This document shows, in pieces, positions 55,735 to 64,000 of a stretch of DNA of 64,000 bases (its first letter is position 1; the number at the start of each line of letters is the position of its first letter). The position numbers and the translations under genes were made by a program. The stretch is taken from positions 124,001 to 188,000 of the forward strand of contig NZ_JHWJ01000001.1 of assembly GCF_000687555.1 (NCBI RefSeq), given 5' to 3'. Under the pieces are notes generated by a model. It was not told the DNA's origin. It did not search any database and was given only the letters and a program-made list of their open reading frames with translations. This DNA comes from [Clostridium] aerotolerans DSM 5434 (lineage in GTDB: Bacteria > Bacillota > Clostridia > Lachnospirales > Lachnospiraceae).

Positions 55735-56916
55735 ATTTTAGATTTTTTAAGCAAAACAACAACAAAACGATTTTTATCCAGATTGCTGCTGGCCATATTA
55801 GTTATTATATCCTATAAAATAATCATGAACGTATCAGGCGTTATGAGCTGGCTGAAAGCTGCGATGAATATATTGATGCCTTTTTTCTATGGATTCATCA
55901 TTGCGTATCTGCTGAATATTCCCTGTTCTGCTTTGGAACGAAATTTCAAGCGATCAAAATCAGCGTTCTGGAAGAAAAAAGCAAGGTCAGTCAGCATCTT
56001 AATTGTGTATGTTTTATTAATTGTTATAATTAGCATAACAATGAACATCATTATTCCGTCCCTTCAAAGAAATATCACGGATTTTATTGTTAATTTTAAC
56101 ACGTATTACAACAATGCAATCGCAGCGATCAAGCAATTGCCCATTGAAAATACAGAGGTCCTGGATACGATCTTAGAAACGGTGACCAGTAAAATCAGTC
56201 TGAAAATCCTGTTAGAAAGCATAGGTCTTACCAATATTTTGTCCTCCTTAAATGTTGTGTTTGGTCTCACTTCCGTTATTTTCAGCGGAGTGATCGCCAT
56301 CATCACATCCATATATTTATTGGTGGAAACACATAATTTCAAGAATTATATGTCCCGTGTTTCCAGACTTTTTATTCCTGGGAAAACAAGAGAAGTGATT
56401 GGCAAGTACGGCAATATTATAAGTGAAAGCTTTAAGAAATTCATTGCCTGCCAGCTTTTAGATTCCTGTATTCTTGGCATAATAACCACCATTGAATTTT
56501 CTATTTTGGGATCGAGGCATGCAGTGGCCTTAGGCATGATGCTGGCGATTCTAAATATAATTCCTTACTTTGGTTCTATATTCGGTTCCATCATAGCGGT
56601 CATCGTAGTCGCCAGCACCAATGGCATTGGCACCGGCCTGATCACGGCAGTGGTCCTACTGATCACGCAGCAGATTGATGGAAATGTGATTCAGCCTAAA
56701 TTAATGGGAAATTCCTTTTCTCTTAGTCCGGCTTTGATCGTCATCGGCATTTCTATTGGCGGGTCTGTAGCAGGAGTGTGGGGGATGATTTTGGCCATTC
56801 CCATTGTGAATATATTAAAACAGATTACGGATGATATGATTGCAGCCAGAGAGGCAGCTGTTTTAGAAGCTGAAAGATATGCAGATACAGATACGCTGCA
56901 ACATGAAGATATATAG
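55735..56916 (+). CDS. AI-2E/PerM-family transporter, non-standard start
   Basis: Polytopic protein of about 393 residues of the AI-2E exporter family, with the long central soluble loop and C-terminal GMMLAILNIIPYFGSIFG, ITQQIDGNVIQPKLMG and GVWGMILAIP. The frame is coding upstream of the first standard start (TTG at 55783, which would cut the first helix): LDFLSKTTTKRFLSRLLLAILV. AGGAGG at 55723-55728 points to ATT at 55735 as start, 6 nt away. AUU starts are rare but known. The substrate is unknown. Confidence 0.75.
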   Translation: MLDFLSKTTTKRFLSRLLLAILVIISYKIIMNVSGVMSWLKAAMNILMPFFYGFIIAYLLNIPCSALERNFKRSKSAFWKKKARSVSILIVYVLLIVIISITMNIIIPSLQRNITDFIVNFNTYYNNAIAAIKQLPIENTEVLDTILETVTSKISLKILLESIGLTNILSSLNVVFGLTSVIFSGVIAIITSIYLLVETHNFKNYMSRVSRLFIPGKTREVIGKYGNIISESFKKFIACQLLDSCILGIITTIEFSILGSRHAVALGMMLAILNIIPYFGSIFGSIIAVIVVASTNGIGTGLITAVVLLITQQIDGNVIQPKLMGNSFSLSPALIVIGISIGGSVAGVWGMILAIPIVNILKQITDDMIAAREAAVLEAERYADTDTLQHEDI

Positions 56917-56925
56917 AATTTGGAT

Positions 56926-56957
56926 GCCGCAAGTGTAGAAGCTTGTGGCTTTTTTTT
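56926..56957 (+). terminator. Terminator after AI-2E-family gene
   Basis: GCCGCAAG and CTTGTGGC pair with one G-T, then eight T residues. Confidence 0.8.
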
Positions 56958-56997
56958 GTCATGATATTGGCCTTTAAAGAACGTGCCGGGTGCTGTT

Positions 56998-57621
56998 TTA
57001 CTCCGGCTTTCGGCAGGATAAATATATGGCTCCGACCCGCATGGTATTAAGCAGGTTTACGATTTCCTCCGTAGATAAAAACTCATCCTCCCCCTGTTCC
57101 AGCCATGTCTGCGCAGCTGTCAGATGAAGCTCCAGTAATATCTTGGTAAAATGAGTGCGCAGTCCATCCTGGGGCAGTCCGTCCCGGTCCATGAGGTGAT
57201 TGATATGGATGGATAAGAATTGCTTCAATTTGCTTCGGAAATAGGAATCTCCATTCTTTCGGTCCAATAAAGCGATCATTTCTCCTTTATAGTCCTTGCA
57301 AAAATCAAACCAGGTCAGAAACATGGCCGGAGGGGTCACATCAAAGGACAGGAGATCTTCAAAGAAGGGAGAAGTTTTATTTTCCTTAGAAATCTTCGAA
57401 TATCTTTTTGCCAGTTCCGTAAGAAGAGAAGTTTCTATTTGTTCCATTAAATCATAAATATCATTATAATACAGGTAAAAGGTGCCTCTTGTAACGCCTG
57501 CCGTTTTGCAGATTTCCTTAACCGTTATTTTGTCCCACATGTTAGAAGGAATCATGGCAAGATAGGTATCCGCAATCGCCTTCTTCGTTAGCAGCCCTTT
57601 CCCAGATTTTTTATCATTCAT
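56998..57621 (-). CDS. TetR-family regulator
   Basis: Regulator of 207 residues: helix-turn-helix ITVKEICKTAGVTRGTFYLYYNDIYDL and a TetR_C_7-like ligand domain. It is divergent from the PhlG-like hydrolase and MFS genes and is the likely repressor of them; a long palindrome lies in the shared interval. Both strands read outward from 57622-57815. Confidence 0.9.
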   Translation of the reverse strand: MNDKKSGKGLLTKKAIADTYLAMIPSNMWDKITVKEICKTAGVTRGTFYLYYNDIYDLMEQIETSLLTELAKRYSKISKENKTSPFFEDLLSFDVTPPAMFLTWFDFCKDYKGEMIALLDRKNGDSYFRSKLKQFLSIHINHLMDRDGLPQDGLRTHFTKILLELHLTAAQTWLEQGEDEFLSTEEIVNLLNTMRVGAIYLSCRKPE

Positions 57622-57681
57622 TATCCCAGCGCCTCCCCCTTTCCCCTTGCTGACTCACAATAAAATCCCATTTGATAAACT

Positions 57682-57704
57682 GAACATATTTCATAAATGT
57701 GTTC
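57682..57704. promoter_or_regulatory. Palindromic operator between tetR and phlG-like genes
   Basis: A 23-bp imperfect palindrome begins GAACATATTT and ends AAATGTGTTC, with 18 or more positions symmetrical. Position in the divergent interval suits TetR-type autorepression. Confidence 0.65.
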
Positions 57705-57815
57705 TTTTTTTTGCGGATATATTTCGGTATGATTGATCCAGAATCTAAAGAAAATTATACCTGATATTCAAGGAATATTCAACCGAATGGAGGGGGAGAG
57801 AATGGAGGAATCAAC

Positions 57816-58703
57816 ATGGCTTATGTATTTAGTAAGGGAAAAATCATGGTAGCCCCAAGGACCTGTGGGAAAAAGATGAATGAAATCACCCTTGAGGATT
57901 TAAGAAACATGACGGTAGAGCTCACAGAAGAAGAGAGCCGGTCTGTGTTTGCAACGTATTACAAGGAACCGCTTGCCCATCTACAACCGGAACATGTCAG
58001 GGCGATAGAACACGGCCCTTTAAAGCCAGAGGAATGCTATATGCCAGAGCTTGCCGGAAGAATACTGCTTGATGGAGATGATATGTATCCCGCAAATGGC
58101 TACGGGGTACTGCCAAATGGCGTAGGCTTTGCAGCGATTAAGATTATACAGGATGGCATTACGGATGAGATGATAAGAAACTATCAGGAGAACTTTGCCA
58201 GTGACGAAAACTGTAACCTGTTTTATAAAACCTGGTACCCAGGAGCCCATCTCATTCATTTTGAAGATGGTGCGGTGGAGGATTTTGGCTGGGGAATGAT
58301 GCGTATGGAGATGAATTGGGATTGCTTTCGTTTTAATCATCTTGGAATTGAGGAGACGGATATCTCTCAGCGTGATCCCGGCTGTATCTTTCTTATGGGA
58401 CTTGGAGGAAAAGCAGAGGAGATATATGATCGGGAAGGGAAAGAAAGAGTCATGTGTATGGTACAGCATACGAGAGAAACGGACATTGGTCGGGAATTAA
58501 GAGTTTTATACTGGAATGGCATGACCTTTATGGAGGATGGGACACTAAAAGTCTGTCCAGAGCCTGACCGTGATAAGACCATGAAAGAAATGAAACTGAT
58601 GATGATTCACTGCATGACAGAATATTGCAATCAGCTGAAGCTGATTAAGATGTTTTGGAATAAGGAGATAAAGGAAGGGTCAGAACTTGCCAGAGAGAAT
58701 TAA
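57816..58703 (+). CDS. Phloretin/DAPG hydrolase (PhlG)-like enzyme
   Basis: Soluble protein of 295 residues that looks like the zinc-dependent C-C hydrolases of acylphloroglucinols (PhlG, phloretin hydrolase). Candidate metal ligands are H145 in TWYPGAHLIHF, a glutamate near 179-180 (HLGIEE), and H265/E269 in the HCMTE motif (HxxxE) near the C-terminus. The family splits aromatic ketones such as phloretin, a plant flavonoid product. Linkage to a TetR regulator and an MFS transporter fits response to a plant phenolic. Family call is from motif memory, not a search. GGAGG precedes the ATG. Confidence 0.6.
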   Translation: MAYVFSKGKIMVAPRTCGKKMNEITLEDLRNMTVELTEEESRSVFATYYKEPLAHLQPEHVRAIEHGPLKPEECYMPELAGRILLDGDDMYPANGYGVLPNGVGFAAIKIIQDGITDEMIRNYQENFASDENCNLFYKTWYPGAHLIHFEDGAVEDFGWGMMRMEMNWDCFRFNHLGIEETDISQRDPGCIFLMGLGGKAEEIYDREGKERVMCMVQHTRETDIGRELRVLYWNGMTFMEDGTLKVCPEPDRDKTMKEMKLMMIHCMTEYCNQLKLIKMFWNKEIKEGSELAREN

Positions 58704-59838
58704 GAAAAATAATATCATTTTGTCTATTATCGGGATATCCTTTGTACAGGGATTACAATTTAGCATATCACCGGTTTTAGGGCAGATACAGCTCCATTAT
58801 CCGGAAGTAAATGTAAGCCTTATCCAGATGTTAATTACCGCACCAACCCTGTTATCCATGGTCATGTCAGTGGCGGTTGGTACCCTGGTTGTAAGGATCA
58901 GCAAAAAAAAGCTGCTTTTAATCGGCTGCTTTATTACAGGAATTACAGGATTTGTTCCCTTTGTATGGGACAGTTTTATGCTTTTGTTCTTATCCAGAAC
59001 GATATATGGAATCGGACTTGGGATGGCGACTACACTGAATGCGGCTGTTGTTGCAGAGTTTTTTGAAGGGAAAGAGCGTGTTTCTGTTATGGGGATTCAG
59101 GCAGCCAGTGTAGGAGCCGGAATGGTAGTCATTACAGTTGCCAGCGGTCTGCTTGGGACAATAGGATTCCAATATGCCTATGTAATTCACATCATTGGTT
59201 TTATTGCAATGGTTTTAATCGCAGTCTGTCTTCCTGATACAGGTATTAAAAAGACGGATAGGCCTGAGCCTATTAAGCTTAACAAAAGGGTGGCTGCCAT
59301 GGCAGTGGTTGGTTTTATGGAATTTCTGTTTCTGATTACGTTCTCCACAAATTTATCCATGCACCTTAGTGGGAGTCTGGCTGGAAGCTCTTCGGTATCA
59401 GGTAATTTAACGGGTGTGTTTTCCGGTGCCCAGATTCTTGTCGGACTAATTCTTGGTCTCTTGACGAATAAGTACACCATACCAACGGCTATGTTCAGTT
59501 TCAGCATTGGAGCAGTATTTCTCATTCTTTTTCCCTCCCAGGCGGCTCTTTTGATGATCGGGGCAATGTTCTGCGGTTTTTCCCAGGGGCTCTTTGTACC
59601 GACAGCTTTGGTTATCATTTCAAATGCAGTCAAACCAACTGCCGTTGCCATGGCCACTGCTTGCTTTAACGTTGCAGTCTACCTTGGACAACTGCTGTCC
59701 CCAGCTATTTTAAATACGGTTTCAACCTTCATCTTTGGGGAAGTAACGACTTCCAATGTATATATAATATCTTCCATAGGAATGGGGATTACAGCGTTTA
59801 TTACAGTAATTATGATATCAAAGGCTCAAAAAGCTTAA
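58687..59838 (+). CDS. Major facilitator superfamily transporter
   Basis: Twelve-helix MFS protein of 383 residues, with the loop GTLVVRISKKKLLLIG after helix 2 and long hydrophobic stretches throughout. The start is TTG at 58687, overlapping the hydrolase gene by 17 nt, with AAGGAAGGG about 8 nt upstream. Coupled translation suggests it moves the hydrolase substrate or product. Confidence 0.85.
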   Translation: MPERIKKNNIILSIIGISFVQGLQFSISPVLGQIQLHYPEVNVSLIQMLITAPTLLSMVMSVAVGTLVVRISKKKLLLIGCFITGITGFVPFVWDSFMLLFLSRTIYGIGLGMATTLNAAVVAEFFEGKERVSVMGIQAASVGAGMVVITVASGLLGTIGFQYAYVIHIIGFIAMVLIAVCLPDTGIKKTDRPEPIKLNKRVAAMAVVGFMEFLFLITFSTNLSMHLSGSLAGSSSVSGNLTGVFSGAQILVGLILGLLTNKYTIPTAMFSFSIGAVFLILFPSQAALLMIGAMFCGFSQGLFVPTALVIISNAVKPTAVAMATACFNVAVYLGQLLSPAILNTVSTFIFGEVTTSNVYIISSIGMGITAFITVIMISKAQKA

Positions 59839-59848
59839 TACTTAATTT

Positions 59849-59889
59849 GACCGCCAGAAACGAGACTATTGTTTCTGACGGTCTTTTTA
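59849..59889. terminator. Terminator between convergent MFS and AraC genes
   Basis: GACCGCCAGAAAC and GTTTCTGACGGTC pair with one mismatch, then TTTTTA. Confidence 0.85.
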
Positions 59890-59897
59890 TCTATTTC

Positions 59898-62276
59898 CTA
59901 TACCTGTCTTATGATGTCCCAAACACAGACATTGTGTGCAAGAATTGATGTTTCCACCTCCAGGCAATCGTCTGCATGGAAGTAAATATTCCTCTCTTCT
60001 GGAATACAGGCTTTTAAAAGATAATTCAACTGGGAGGCTGAGGGGAGTTTGATATCCATTAAATATTCTGTTTCGCTTATGTTGCTTCTGACAAAGCCCC
60101 CGATCCAGATATCCAGAATGCTGCCGTGGGAGCGGTCTAATAGAAATCGGGATACCCGGTATTTGCCTGGGGTAATACCGTGTAAAAGAAAACGAAAGCT
60201 AACCGCAGGAACCTCCTCAAACAGCTTATAAACATTAGAAAATGAGGAATATTTCCCGTTTTCATAGAGGCAGGAAGACCTGGGATGAGCATAATTAAAA
60301 CACATGATCTGATAGTGGTCAGGACCCTTTCTGGTAATGCAAAAGTTCTCCCCCCGCTTAATAATCTCAGTGCCCAGCCGCCCCAGCATCTGAAAGGCAT
60401 AGAAGGCCGGCATGGCTATGTTATCCTTGTTAATGAGCCCGGAGCCCCAGAAGTAAAAGGCTTTTTGTTTCAGGGGACTTGATTGTGTGGTGGTATCACT
60501 GAACAGCCAATAGCCCATGAGATCACTGACGGAATTTAAATCCAGACAGGTCTTACATATATAGGCCGACTGATAACAGGAATATTGTATGGGCAATTCG
60601 GGCAATGATATGGAATTCCATTCTGTAATGTAAAACGGCGTGTGCAAGTCATATTTACGGATCATCTTTCTGATTTTCTGTGCCAGGTTCAGAGGAAGAT
60701 TCTGATCCATACTAACAATTGTCTTGGAAGACTGGGGTTTTCTCATCAGGGAAAGATGAGCAGAGATAAAGGAAGGCTTCCCATCCCCTTTGTATAAACA
60801 TCTTAGGATTTCCTCTAAGTCTTTTAAATCTTCTCTGGAATCAAAACCAGGCCCGCCCAAAGAGACACCGGGAAGATAGGAGTGGATCATATCCTGAATC
60901 AGTCTGAAATCAGAGGCGTATTGCTGCGGCGTTTCTCTTGGTAATTTCCATAATTCAAATACCCATTGCGAAGTCCATTCCTTTGGGTAGCTTTGAGAGC
61001 AGAAGGCTAAAAAAGCCTTTAATAGTTCAAAGAAACGGTTGTTTTTTAAAGAAGCCAGGGAATCCTGTAAGGACCCGCCCGGTTCATAAAATGTATGGCT
61101 CATCCGGGTCAGATCGATGAATGGAATCAGGTCGTGATCCAGCATAAAATGCATGATGTCATCCAGATCAAGGAAATAGTAATTATAATCAGGCAATACC
61201 CTTGGTATAAAAGAGGAGCTAAGGATTCCCTGAATGCGAAGATATTGAAAGCCAAGAGATTTTCTCGACTCCAGAAGAAGTCTTCTGTAATTTTCCGAAA
61301 GCAGGTTCTTTGCTGAACTTATATTGAGTAACGTGGAGAAGTTACTCCTCATGCCTTCCGTTTCATGGATATTCACATCAATCTGGCTGCTATAAAGACA
61401 GCTGTTTTCAGAAAGAAGAACCGAGTTGCTATACTCATCAAGCTGCTTGTACTCCTCTGCAAGCATATGGACGTGTTTATTTTTCCGGAATCTGCTGGGA
61501 GTCATCTGGTAGCTGGCCCGGAATGCTTTGCTGAAAGCAGTCACATCGGAAAAACCATTACGGATAGCGATTTCAGTTATGGGATCATCTGTATAGGAAA
61601 CATCCCGGTATGCATGGAACAGCCGCTTTTCCAACAGATAGGTCTTAAAATTCTTATGTAAGTACTTGTGAAAAAATTTAGACAAGTACTGAGGCGTTAG
61701 ATAAAGGGCTTCTGAGAGTGATGTAAGGGTTATTGGCTCGTTATAGTGGTGATCAATATAATCAATGATTTTATTGATGCGGGCCCCATGCTTTTCAGGA
61801 ATTTTTTCATATAGTACGGGCTTGAAGTAATTCTCTTTTTTTAAGTGCTCCATAAGCTGAAACATGAGACTTAAGATGCTTAAATGATTCTCGGATGGTC
61901 CTTCCAGATACCGGGTTCCGATGTTTATTAAGATTTCTTTCAGAGCCGTATAGTTATTGCCTGGTTCCAGCACAGAGTCACAAATCAGGGTTCCGTAGTT
62001 TCCAAGGCACTGTTCCACAAAATAAGGGTGAATTCCTAAGTGGAAGATATTACAGCTTTCCCCCGGAATCAGCGTGGCCTTATTCATGGGACTTACAAGG
62101 CAGATATCACTGATAAAATACTGGGCTTCCTGCTCCGGCAGGCCAATGGTCAGCTTTCCGGATACCACATAAATGAAATCATAGGACTCATGCTGAAAGG
62201 TAAGTGGTTCATGTATTTCCATGCTGTGGAAAAATATAATAGGAAGATTAGAAGGGAGATTTTGATACCAATTCAT
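59898..62276 (-). CDS. AraC regulator fused to GH39-like domain
   Basis: Regulator of 792 residues. Residues 1 to about 130 are a cupin sensor (HESYDFIYVVSGKLTIG), about 170-275 hold two AraC helix-turn-helices (ITLTSLSEALYLTPQYLSKFFHKYL; ITEIAIRNGFSDVTAFSKAF), and from about 310 onward is a GH39 beta-xylosidase-like fold. In that domain the acid/base motif WNEP is replaced by WKLP (FELWKLP), while the nucleophile region YITEWNS is kept. It is probably a sugar-sensing pseudo-enzyme. AAGGAGG precedes the ATG. It overlaps the end of an upstream paralogue by 29 nt. Confidence 0.85.
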   Translation of the reverse strand: MNWYQNLPSNLPIIFFHSMEIHEPLTFQHESYDFIYVVSGKLTIGLPEQEAQYFISDICLVSPMNKATLIPGESCNIFHLGIHPYFVEQCLGNYGTLICDSVLEPGNNYTALKEILINIGTRYLEGPSENHLSILSLMFQLMEHLKKENYFKPVLYEKIPEKHGARINKIIDYIDHHYNEPITLTSLSEALYLTPQYLSKFFHKYLHKNFKTYLLEKRLFHAYRDVSYTDDPITEIAIRNGFSDVTAFSKAFRASYQMTPSRFRKNKHVHMLAEEYKQLDEYSNSVLLSENSCLYSSQIDVNIHETEGMRSNFSTLLNISSAKNLLSENYRRLLLESRKSLGFQYLRIQGILSSSFIPRVLPDYNYYFLDLDDIMHFMLDHDLIPFIDLTRMSHTFYEPGGSLQDSLASLKNNRFFELLKAFLAFCSQSYPKEWTSQWVFELWKLPRETPQQYASDFRLIQDMIHSYLPGVSLGGPGFDSREDLKDLEEILRCLYKGDGKPSFISAHLSLMRKPQSSKTIVSMDQNLPLNLAQKIRKMIRKYDLHTPFYITEWNSISLPELPIQYSCYQSAYICKTCLDLNSVSDLMGYWLFSDTTTQSSPLKQKAFYFWGSGLINKDNIAMPAFYAFQMLGRLGTEIIKRGENFCITRKGPDHYQIMCFNYAHPRSSCLYENGKYSSFSNVYKLFEEVPAVSFRFLLHGITPGKYRVSRFLLDRSHGSILDIWIGGFVRSNISETEYLMDIKLPSASQLNYLLKACIPEERNIYFHADDCLEVETSILAHNVCVWDIIRQV

Positions 62277-64000
62277 CTGTGGGCCTCCTTAAAATCGCTG
62301 TTGGTGTGGTATGTAAGTCAAGGGTCACGAGCTTGACTTCCCGGCGTCTTAGACTGATGGGATAGTTAAGCTGTCCGCTGTGGTCCACCTCCAAGGTAGT
62401 AAACTTTGGAAGCATGGCGGAATTTTGCTTTAAGACCGATATATTCTCCGGTCGTGATACGGTCAAAAGATTCATTTGCTTCCAGAGAAATAAAAGATTG
62501 CTTCTGCTGTCCGATATAACATATTCCTTGACCAGATAAGTGCCTTCTGCGGCATCAGGAATCCTGATTTTCCAGTAATCCGGATCCGTTGAGATAAAAA
62601 GGGCTCCATCTGTTTCGAAGTCTTCGATCTGGACATTTCTGCCGGTATAAGCGGGATTAATATGCTCATAGTGGAAAAATAAAAAGCGGAAGCAGGAATT
62701 GGAGTCTGCGGTAAGCAGGAATTTCTTGTGGGCATATAACAGGTTTTTTCCCAGCATGGAAAACATGCGGTAAGCGTGGTAAGACGGCTTTGGAATCCCG
62801 CTGTCTGTAAAGAGTCCCCACCCACCGAACAGCATGTCCATGGAATCAGAATGGCGAAGGGGAACATCAGACAGCATGTAATACCCCAGGGCTTCGATAT
62901 CGAGTTCTAAAGACTGGGACAAGTTCTTTGCAAGAAATTCCGATTGAAAGCTGGAATCGTTAAGCAGGTTACGGGAGGAAATGTTAGAGTTGAACTCTGT
63001 AATCCAAAGGCCGCAGGCAGGGGATAAGCTCCTTCCTATTTCGCTGATTTCATGGATTCTTTTTATGGCAAGATCTTCATCCGGGGAAATGGAAGCGTCA
63101 GCACCGTCACTGGTCAGCGGATAAATATAAGCCGTCAGAAAATCAGGAACAGCAGACGCTGCCTGCATCATTTCGTACATTTTAATGAGAAGCGGAGGAT
63201 TGTTCCACTGATTAAAGCCCGGACCGCCTACCTGACATCCTGGGGCATAGGTCTTAATGATTTCTTTCAGCCGTTTAAAATACCGGATGTATTTTGGCAG
63301 AGGGAAAATCTCTGACAGCTCAATAAAGTCATAGATGGTATAGCTGATTTCAAAGCGCCAGGAATTTACGGACTCTTGCCCATAGCGGTTAATACAGGCC
63401 CGCATAAAGTTAGGAAGAATCTCTAAAAGCTGGTCAAAATAGGTAACTGTACTGCCAATCAGATTCTTTGCTATATTTTCTTTGGCAGAAAGCTGGATGC
63501 GAAAGAGCTTATTACTGAGCTCAAGAAATGGGAGCATCCGGTTTTCAATTATATTGTCTAAGATCTGAAAGATCTGATTGTATTCATAAATGGTTTTCCC
63601 ACTGATGGAATACTGGGAAACAAGATCAAAAAGTCTGCAGATTCTCCCGTATGTAAATCCGATTTCTCTCTGGGTATTCTTTAGCTGATCAAATATCTTA
63701 ACATTGGAAAAATCCTGAGCATATCCCAGATTAATGAGACGGTTCCAAAAGTCCGGAACCTGGTGACCTTTTCTGACCTCAGTTTCAATCACCTCATAAA
63801 TACGAACCGTTTTTTCCTTTGGCGGTGTTTGACCGCTCTTTATCTGTCTTAGATAAAGAAGACTGCTTTCAGAGGAAAGAGGCTTCATAAAAGGAGATAG
63901 AGAAAGAGGGGAATTGTTCCGTCTTTCTATGCCCTCCAAATCAATATACTCCTTAAGGCTGTCATGGCTTGTCAGTCCTACCTTTTCGCATATCTTAGAA
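62248..64000 (-). CDS. Second AraC-GH39 fusion regulator, 5' end outside window
   Basis: Paralogue of the next gene, running off the right edge. The first residues visible (KICEKVGLTSHDSLKEYI) look like the second helix-turn-helix of an AraC domain. A GH39-like domain follows from about 64 residues in. YITEF-type nucleophile motif is kept (LWITEFNSN), but the acid/base position reads FEISYTIYDF instead of WNEP. The end overlaps the downstream paralogue, so the two are translated together and may form a heteromeric sensor. Which sugar genes they control is not visible. Confidence 0.8.
   Translation of the reverse strand, partial: SKICEKVGLTSHDSLKEYIDLEGIERRNNSPLSLSPFMKPLSSESSLLYLRQIKSGQTPPKEKTVRIYEVIETEVRKGHQVPDFWNRLINLGYAQDFSNVKIFDQLKNTQREIGFTYGRICRLFDLVSQYSISGKTIYEYNQIFQILDNIIENRMLPFLELSNKLFRIQLSAKENIAKNLIGSTVTYFDQLLEILPNFMRACINRYGQESVNSWRFEISYTIYDFIELSEIFPLPKYIRYFKRLKEIIKTYAPGCQVGGPGFNQWNNPPLLIKMYEMMQAASAVPDFLTAYIYPLTSDGADASISPDEDLAIKRIHEISEIGRSLSPACGLWITEFNSNISSRNLLNDSSFQSEFLAKNLSQSLELDIEALGYYMLSDVPLRHSDSMDMLFGGWGLFTDSGIPKPSYHAYRMFSMLGKNLLYAHKKFLLTADSNSCFRFLFFHYEHINPAYTGRNVQIEDFETDGALFISTDPDYWKIRIPDAAEGTYLVKEYVISDSRSNLLFLWKQMNLLTVSRPENISVLKQNSAMLPKFTTLEVDHSGQLNYPISLRRREVKLVTLDLHTTPTAILRRPTDELVSKSPF

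Overview
The window reads as the chromosome of a low-GC, anaerobic, plant-polysaccharide-using Firmicute, most likely a Lachnospiraceae member of the Lacrimispora/Lachnoclostridium type. This is an inference from gene content: a free GH48 cellulase, several glycosidases, a BglG-family-controlled sugar PTS, CO dehydrogenase, nickel-maturation genes and strong AGGAGG ribosome sites. Genes are dense and mostly on the + strand. Rho-independent terminators close most operons. I saw no rRNA, tRNA, CRISPR array, transposase or phage gene.

Layout. 1-4378: a vanG-type glycopeptide-resistance cluster (3' end of vanS, D-Ala:D-Ser ligase, VanXY, VanT). 4379-8141: a secreted GH48-X2-X2-CBM3 cellulase. 8408-12199: hypB, a large Fe-S/flavin oxidoreductase, and hypA. 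12283-18448: small hypothetical gene, glutamine amidotransferase, GH35, and a LysR regulator divergent from a siroheme sulfite/nitrite reductase. 18534-24507: a phosphodiesterase/sulfatase-superfamily hydrolase divergent from LysR plus a taurine-type ABC transporter. 24723-29632: IlvD/Edd dehydratase, VanH-like D-2-hydroxyacid dehydrogenase, a membrane-HAD fusion and PAP2. 29784-35198: a two-component system followed by VanW and NlpC/P60 wall proteins that share its promoter architecture.

35275-41590: a beta-glucoside unit (GH1, LicT antiterminator, EIIBC, beta-glucuronidase, EIIA) with two RAT/terminator switches. 41759-43669: a divergent CooS-type CO dehydrogenase. 43887-47630: a BusR-like regulator with an OpuC-type osmolyte transporter. 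47723-59838: a mix including DUF2207, sugar dehydrogenase-like, metallophosphoesterase, ferredoxin-nitroreductase with TetR, a phosphoribosyltransferase-like protein next to an OadB-type pump subunit, an AI-2E exporter, and a TetR / PhlG-like hydrolase / MFS unit. 59898-64000: two overlapping AraC regulators fused to GH39-like domains; the upstream one runs off the window.

The most unusual items are the CO dehydrogenase that has lost one canonical C-cluster ligand, the hypB-oxidoreductase-hypA triad without other hyp genes, the paired AraC-GH39 pseudo-enzyme sensors, the membrane protein fused to a HAD domain without its nucleophile, and two genes whose best starts are not standard codons. 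Several operators can be read directly from the DNA. I did not find a wholly new defence or mobile system.
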